Positions 44,554 through 55,000 of a stretch of 55,000 nucleotides of DNA are shown here, piece after piece; within the stretch, counting starts at the first letter, position 1; each line of letters starts with the position of its first letter. Origin of the DNA: Anaeromyces robustus (lineage: Eukaryota > Neocallimastigomycota > Neocallimastigomycetes > Neocallimastigales > Neocallimastigaceae). The stretch spans positions 182,501 to 237,500 of the forward strand of contig MCFG01000017.1 in assembly GCA_002104895.1 (NCBI GenBank), given 5' to 3'. Made by a program: the position numbers and the translations under genes. The notes beneath the pieces were generated by a model. It did no database searches and was not told where the DNA came from. It saw nothing but the letters and a program-made list of their open reading frames with translations.

Positions 44554-44744
44554 TAAATAATTCGTTTAATTTCAGAATCTTTTTTAAAATATTAAATTAT
44601 TTACATAGATATTTAAATAAATATAATTTCATTTATAAACATCAAAATAAAAATAAAAAATAAGATTAAAAAAAAAGAAAAAGAAAATATATATATAATT
44701 TTTTTATTTTGTTTTATTTATATTTTATTTCTTTTTTATTCTTA

Positions 44745-44784
<40 letters not shown>

Positions 44785-44986
44785 CAAATCAATATCTACT
44801 AAATCAATACTATAAATAAAATGAAATTTTTTATAAAAATATTTTATTTCATCTTCTTTTTTTTATATAGTTTTTTGTTTTTTTATTTTTGATTATGTAT
44901 AATAAAAATTATAATGAATTATTTTTCATTATTAGTACTGTTTGTTACTGTTTGTTTAAAGATATTATTATTTTATAAATAATAAT

Positions 44987-45021
<35 letters not shown>

Positions 45022-45025
45022 ATTA

Positions 45026-45060
<35 letters not shown>

Positions 45061-45309
45061 TAAATAATATAAAATATTTATTATTATTACTAAAAATAAA
45101 TAAAATATTTTAATTATAAAAGGATTATAATTATTATTATAATATATTAAATATAAAACTATTATATAGGTTATTACAAACAATATATATTTATCACTAA
45201 ATTATAAAAATATTTATATAGTCATTTGTTATAATATATAATTATTATATTTATTATTAAAACATAATAAAAGAAAAAAAATCAAATATTAAATATATTA
45301 TCTATATCC
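44554..45309. other. Intergenic between convergent genes
   Basis: About 750 bp with a T-run at 44750-44780, a TA run and ATT array at 44992-45060, and no supported gene. Confidence 0.65.
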
Positions 45310-47063
45310 CTAATGATTTCCTTTTCCTAATATAGGAGTCTTTGAATCATATGTAATTTGAGATTCTGTTATTGGACTTAATGTATTTATATATTTTTCT
45401 TTCCCTTTGTCATTTTTTTTGGAATAAGTATGAACAAGTTGTGACTCTAAAACATAAAAATTATCAAAATCTTTATTTTTCAGTGGTGGTCTTAAATATT
45501 CATTATCTTCTTCTGGTAAAATATTAACGTCAATACTATCATTATTATTATTACGATAATTATTAATATTATGATTATGATTATGATTATGATTATGATT
45601 ATTATCATTATTTTCAATATTTTGCTTTTCTCTCTTATAAAATTCATTTCTTAAATCCATTAAACGTACAAAGATTTCACACCAAAAATAAGTTACTGAA
45701 TTAATAAATCCTTGTAATGGTATAAAGGTCTTCATAATCAATACAAAAAATATTAATTTATAATAAAATTCATATTAAATATATATAGTTAATAAATTAA
45801 TATATGACAATATTTATTTAATAAAAATAAAAATAAAAATAAAAAAATAGAAATAGAAATAGAAATAAAAATTAAAAATTAAACGAAATAGTTATATATT
45901 TTAATAAAATAATAATAATAATAATAATAATAAATTTACAGTATGAAATAATTGTAATACGTAGAATGATTCATCATAAATAAGATCATGAATACGATTA
46001 AGTGAGCCAAACATCCTATAAATTATTTTATAATTAAACATTTTATTATATAAAAATAATATTATTATTAATAAACAAATAACTTGTATAAATTATATAA
46101 ACAATAATAAAACTCTATTTATATAATTAATTAAATTTTAATTTATATTTATTATAATTATTTCAATATTATTTAAACATATCAAATAATATTTGAATAT
46201 AAAAAAAAAAATTTTTTTTTAACAGTATACCATATAATAAATAATGAAAATAGAAAATATCTTGTTCTTTTAATAATAGGATATTTATCCAAAATATCAC
46301 TCATATCATGCTTTTTCTTTTTAATATCAAAAGTAATATATATATAAGCATTAAAAAGAAAAGCAATCCATATAGGAATATAAAAGAAATAGATTCCATA
46401 GATTCCATATTCTGCATTTACCCAACACCAATATTTTACGTCTGATTTATTTTCAGATCCTAAAATAAATTTATTTTTTGGTATATATAATATCTTTTCA
46501 ATAAAATACAATGATCCTGTTAATAATAAACTTAAACCCCAAACAATGACATGAAAAATATATTTAAATCGTTCAAGAGACTGTATTTTTTTATTTAATA
46601 TTCCAACCCAATATATTGAAAAAGCTATTACTGATGTCCAAAATACTGAACTAAGAAAAAAGAAATTTATTATCAATCCTTGAATTCTACAACTATTCAC
46701 GTCATCTTTCATAAACCTATATATTATAAATAATAAATAATAAATAATAAAAATTTTATATTTTTAAGTATATATAATATATTCTGTAATATATGTAAAT
46801 TTTTAAATAATAAAAAATATTAATAATTTTAAATATTTTTATTTTTATAAATACCTTCTCAATAAAAAATTTATACAACCAACCATATCACATATACTTA
46901 TATATAATATAAAATTGTACCAAATTTTATTTTCTCCAAGGAAAACCTTAGAAAAAAAAGCATATATAATTATACCAATACATCCAATAAATGAACAAAT
47001 TGAACCAAAATCAATAGTAAGTCCAAAAATTAATTTATCATTGGATTCATCATCTAAAAACAT
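45310..47063 (-). CDS. cAMP-receptor-like (Crl/cAR family) seven-helix GPCR
   Basis: Four exons: 47063-46855, 46716-46231, 46015-45940, 45729-45310, giving 396 residues. Seven hydrophobic segments follow in order: about 12-36, 47-68, 83-110, 122-142, 180-203, 222-245 and 254-278. Family-like features are the short N-terminus, LYISICDMVGCINFLLRR at helix 2, a Cys pair that could bridge the extracellular side (Cys in DDVNSCRIQG and in YWCWVNAEYG), a helix 6 ending WWMFGSLNRIHDLI, and the helix 7 signature FIPLQGFINSVTYF, which is typical of Dictyostelium cAR/Crl receptors. The cytoplasmic tail is polar with an Asn/His repeat (about residues 308-325). A ligand cannot be named. A hexanucleotide array starts about 120 bp upstream of the start codon. 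Confidence 0.88.
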
Positions 47064-47066
47064 TTC

Positions 47067-47097
<31 letters not shown>

Positions 47098-47181
47098 AAA
47101 AACTATTATATAATTATTTATTGTAAAAATTTTATATTATAATATTTATATCGTATTTATATTTATTTTAATAAATTATAA

Positions 47182-47807
47182 TTGAATTTGAATTTGAATT
47201 TGAATTTGAATTTGAATTTGAATTTGAATTTGAATTTGAATTTGAATTTGAATTTGAATTTGAATTTGAATTTGAATTTGAATTTGAATTTGAATTTGAA
47301 TTTGAATTTGAATTTGAATTTGAATTTGAATTTGAATTTGAATTTGAATTTGAATTTGAATTTGAATTTGAATTTGAATTTGAATTTGAATTTGAATTTG
47401 AATTTGAATTTGAATTTGAATTTGAATTTGAATTTGAATTTGAATTTGAATTTGAATTTGAATTTGAATTTGAATTTGAATTTGAATTTGAATTTGAATT
47501 TGAATTTGAATTTGAATTTGAATTTGAATTTGAATTTGAATTTGAATTTGAATTTGAATTTGAATTTGAATTTGAATTTGAATTTGAATTTGAATTTGAA
47601 TTTGAATTTGAATTTGAATTTGAATTTGAATTTGAATTTGAATTTGAATTTGAATTTGAATTTGAATTTGAATTTGAATTTGAATTTGAATTTGAATTTG
47701 AATTTGAATTTGAATTTGAATTTGAATTTGAATTTGAATTTGAATTTGAATTTGAATTTGAATTTGAACTTGAATTTGAATTTGAATTTGAACTTGAATT
47801 TGAATTT
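47182..47807. repeat. GAATTT hexanucleotide array, about 104 copies
   Basis: About 626 bp of almost perfect GAATTT. The only point variants I noticed are two GAACTT units near the right end (about 47767-47796) and a degraded last unit. It starts about 120 bp upstream of the receptor start codon. Several frames are open right through it, giving Asn-Leu or Glu-Phe repeats that are artefacts. Confidence 0.98.
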
Positions 47808-47998
47808 GTATTTAAATTAATTGAATTTGTTAAATTATATATTGATTATCATTGATTATTGATTATTGATTATTGATAATTGATTATGGAGAATAAATTA
47901 TTAATTCTTTAAAATTATATTTTTATAATTAAAAATATATATAACAATATTTTATATTAAAATATAAAAAAAAAGAGTATGTATATATAATAATAATA

Positions 47999-48123
47999 AT
48001 GAATATGCCCGATATAAATAATTTCTTAAATAGAAAGAAAAAAAATATTTCAGTATATCCTAATGATTTCCATGATTTATATATAATATCAATAATACTT
48101 ATTTATCTTATTGTTGTTATAAC

Positions 48124-48157
<34 letters not shown>

Positions 48158-48235
48158 TTTATTTTTATTTTTATTTTTATTTTTATTTTTATTTTTATTT
48201 TTATTTTTATTTTTTTATTATTATATTTACTATGA
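47999..48235 (+). CDS. Doubtful small ORF
   Basis: An ATG-led frame whose first 27 or so codons look protein-like (MPDINNFLNRKKKNISVYPN) but which then runs into ATT and ATTTTT repeats coding Ile/Phe. It could be a first exon whose downstream exons are lost, or chance. No acceptor with coding sequence was found downstream. Confidence 0.15.
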
Positions 48236-48685
48236 ATAAAAATATTTAAATTTGTTTATCTATAAAGTAAAATATGATATATTTATCTACATTATATTTT
48301 TTTTTCTTTTTATTTTTTACAATTTCTTTAAATTTTATTCATTTAAAGAAAGAAATTTTTTTTTTTCTTTGTTTTTGAAATTTTAGTTATTTAATAGAAA
48401 AAATTATTGAAATACAAATAATACATAGATAATGATAATATATTATATTAAATATATAATTAATAGTAATTATTTTATGATAAATAATATAATTATATAA
48501 TAAAATAAAATCAATATATATATGATTATATATTAAAAATATAAAATTTAAAATTCTTTTTTATATATTTTTTAATTTATCTTTTGTCTTAGAAATTTTT
48601 ACATAAAAAGATACTTTGTACTTAGAACTTTAATTAATCTAATTATTCTTTACTCTTTGTTATAATATTATAATATTATTATTCG

Positions 48686-48738
<53 letters not shown>

Positions 48739-49139
48739 TAATTGATATTATTAGTATTTAATTAATTGCTATGTATTCTATACTTTTTTTATTATATGTT
48801 ATTATCCATTTTATTTATTATGATTGTATCATTTAATTATTATCATTTTATTGTTATTATTATTATTAATAAATATTTAAAAACAAGAGAATAAATCTTA
48901 ATTTATATTAAAATTTGTCAAATATTCTAAATCTAATGTAACACAAGTATAATTATACACAATAATGGAAATATAAACTTAAATATTTATAAAATGTAAA
49001 ATAATAATTTAAAATTAAATATATTTTACTATAAATTACAAATCTTTATTTTTTTTTATTCATTATAATTATTATATTAATTTTTTAACAATGAATAATG
49101 TTAATATTGTCAATATAATAGAATATAATTTATGTACAT

Positions 49140-49198
<59 letters not shown>

Positions 49199-49404
49199 TT
49201 TGATATTTCCTAGTATTAAAAAACAAATACTTACATCATAAATCGCATTTCTATTATTATATATTACTTTTATTTATTTATTTTTATTTTTATTTTTATT
49301 TTTATTTTTTTGATTTCTATTTGCTAATGGTATTATTATTATAAAATTAACTTGAACTCATAAATCCTAAATCTATTATTATATATTATTTTTATTTATT
49401 TTAT

Positions 49405-49454
<50 letters not shown>

Positions 49455-49550
49455 TTCTATTTACTAATATTATTATTATTATTATAAAATTAACTTGAAC
49501 AAAAAAAGTTTTTAAGATCTTTTATTCATTTCAATTAGATACAAAATATT

Positions 49551-49617
<67 letters not shown>

Positions 49618-49620
49618 TTT
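48236..49620. other. Simple-repeat-rich intergenic DNA
   Basis: Contains AAT arrays (48689-48738, 49558-49617), a TTTA array (49138-49200) and a roughly 123-bp tandem duplication with an expanded T-run (49236-49500). No gene was recognised. Confidence 0.65.
49236..49500. repeat. Imperfect tandem duplication, about 123-142 bp
   Basis: Each copy runs CATAAATC, TCTATTATTATATATTA, a T-rich centre, ATTTCTATTT(A/G)CTAAT, ATT repeats, AAAATTAACTTGAAC. The second copy has a T-run of about 43 where the first has ATTTTT repeats. Confidence 0.88.
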
Positions 49621-49925
49621 AACATCCTTAAAGAAATTTATGTTAGAAAATTTGGTTGTGAACTTTCACCAACTTAATATACAAAAATTTACACTTTTTA
49701 AAAAATACGCCATATTAAAAATGTAATTATTTTATTTTAATAAATAATAAATAATAAATAATAAATAATAAATAATAAATAATAAATAATAAATAATAAA
49801 TAATAATGAATAAATAATAAAAAAATAATTAAATAATGTATACATATTTTGTTTAGCCACAAAAAAAGTGACCTGGTGAAATGGGAAACACCCGAAAATT
49901 TATATCTAATTTAGGGTTAGATTAA
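49621..49925 (+). other. Two G/C-richer non-coding patches
   Basis: The patch at 49621-49720 contains GGTTGTGAACTTTCACCAAC, which can fold back on itself. The patch at 49855-49925 contains GGTG/CACC around ATGGGAAA (49875-49892), then a 6-bp hairpin ATCTAA/TTAGAT with loop TTTAGGG (49904-49922). No reading frame was found. A small RNA is possible but unproven; a separate AAATAAT array lies between them. Confidence 0.3.
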
Positions 49926-49989
49926 ATAATTAATGGTTAGATTATAAAATTATTTATTTTATATAATATAAAAAATAAAATATCCATAT

Positions 49990-49992
49990 CAA

Positions 49993-50077
<85 letters not shown>

Positions 50078-50160
50078 GCAGTTTAATTATTACATAAAAA
50101 AAACCATTAATTAAATGAAATTTCAAATTAATAGTTCAATTATTACATAAAAAAATTATT

Positions 50161-50204
<44 letters not shown>

Positions 50205-50836
50205 TTTTATAGTAACATGTTATTTTTTTTTTAACAAACAATTATTATTAATTTTTTTAAATTTATTCATATTATATATAAACTGTTTTTTGTTATAACA
50301 CTAATATATTTTTTTTTTTCTTATTGCTTTTTTCTGTAATTAAAACAATTTTTAATATATTTAAAATATTAAATATATATTATAAAACAAAAACAGACAA
50401 ATAATCAAATTATTAATCAATATTGTTATAATAATAAAAAAAGATTTTACATAAAAAAAAAAGAATATATATATATAAAGAAATAAAAAAAGATTTTACA
50501 TAAAAAAAAAAAAAAGAATATATAAAATAAAAAAAAAAAAAAAAAAAAATTAAAATCAATAATGTTTATATATTATTTATATCTACTTTTTTTCTATATT
50601 TCACTTATTATGTATTTTTTACATAATATATATATATTATTTTTTATTCTATTTTATTTTATACAATTTATTATAAGTTTTTATTCACATTTATTAACAA
50701 TATTACTTTTTTATCTATGATTATTATTCAATGACTTAAAAATTTATTTTAAGCAATATATATATATATATATTCAATTTTATTGTTATTTATTATTATT
50801 TTAATTACTATTTTAATTATTTATTTTATTGATTTA

Positions 50837-50880
<44 letters not shown>

Positions 50881-51000
50881 GAATTAACAACTAATATATA
50901 TACTTTTTTTGTTTATTATTTTATTTATTATTTTTATTTTATTTTCATTTCATTTTACTTTATTTCATTTATTTTTTTTTTAAATCTTTATATTTTTAAA
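49990..51000. other. 3' flank of scfd2 with AAT array
   Basis: An AAT array at 49996-50075, TTTA units near 50178-50205, A- and T-runs, and an imperfect tandem duplication near 50437-50525 carrying AAAAAAAGATTTTACATAAA. No gene was seen. Confidence 0.65.

Positions 51001-55000
<4,000 letters not shown>

Noticed and set aside
47182-47820. 212-codon Asn-Leu repeat ORF
   Set aside because: It is the GAATTT array read in frame. Other frames and the other strand are also open, and nothing protein-like flanks it.
49910-49918. TTTAGGGTT as telomere-like sequence
   Set aside because: A single unit forming a hairpin loop, with no tandem repeat.

Overview
This window looks like nuclear DNA from a social amoeba of the Dictyostelium type. 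Intergenic DNA is almost pure A/T and is full of homopolymers, TTTA, AAT and AAAAT arrays. Genes are slightly less A/T-rich, use A/T-ending codons, carry Asn/Ser-rich low-complexity stretches, and are split by short A/T-rich GT-AG introns. The species cannot be fixed from the sequence alone. No tRNA gene with a recognisable B box, no rRNA and no CRISPR array was seen.

Twelve protein genes could be assembled exon by exon with consistent splice phases. Left to right: a Tubby-domain protein (minus, 3' end outside the window); alanine aminotransferase (minus, 11 exons); GET4 (plus); the mRNA export receptor NXF1/TAP (plus, 12 exons); a divergent heterotrimeric G-alpha subunit (plus); an unrecognised coiled-coil/Asn-rich protein (minus); the SNARE BET1 (plus); ribosomal protein S4 (plus); exosome subunit EXOSC6/MTR3 (minus); an NME5-type nucleoside diphosphate kinase (plus); a seven-helix cAMP-receptor-like GPCR (minus); and an SCFD2-type Sec1/Munc18 family protein (minus, 5' end outside the window). 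They do not form one pathway. GET4, BET1 and SCFD2 all serve membrane traffic; the G-alpha and the GPCR are signalling proteins about 16 kb apart.

The gene-poor stretches hold the unusual material. Between 36.9 and 39.0 kb lie three poly(A)-type retroposed units. One of about 770 bp has a 13-bp target-site duplication, an 80-A tail and an unrecognised 176-codon reading frame. One of about 312 bp has a 14-bp target-site duplication, a 29-A tail and a structured, pseudoknot-capable head. The third is a fragment with a Cys/His-rich, LINE-like reading frame, whose 3' tail the 312-bp unit shares; this is the pattern of a SINE borrowing a LINE tail. A second gene desert (20.1-26.9 kb) holds G/C-richer islands with many short complementary segments, including a tRNA-like fold and a pseudoknot. 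One of these islands shares a rare 10-base motif with the retroposed units and is followed by a 46-A run.

Other features are a GAATTT array of about 104 copies just upstream of the receptor gene, an AAAAT-type array of about 600 bp, an AAT array of about 270 bp inside an SCFD2 intron, and several recent perfect tandem duplications of 29-47 bp.
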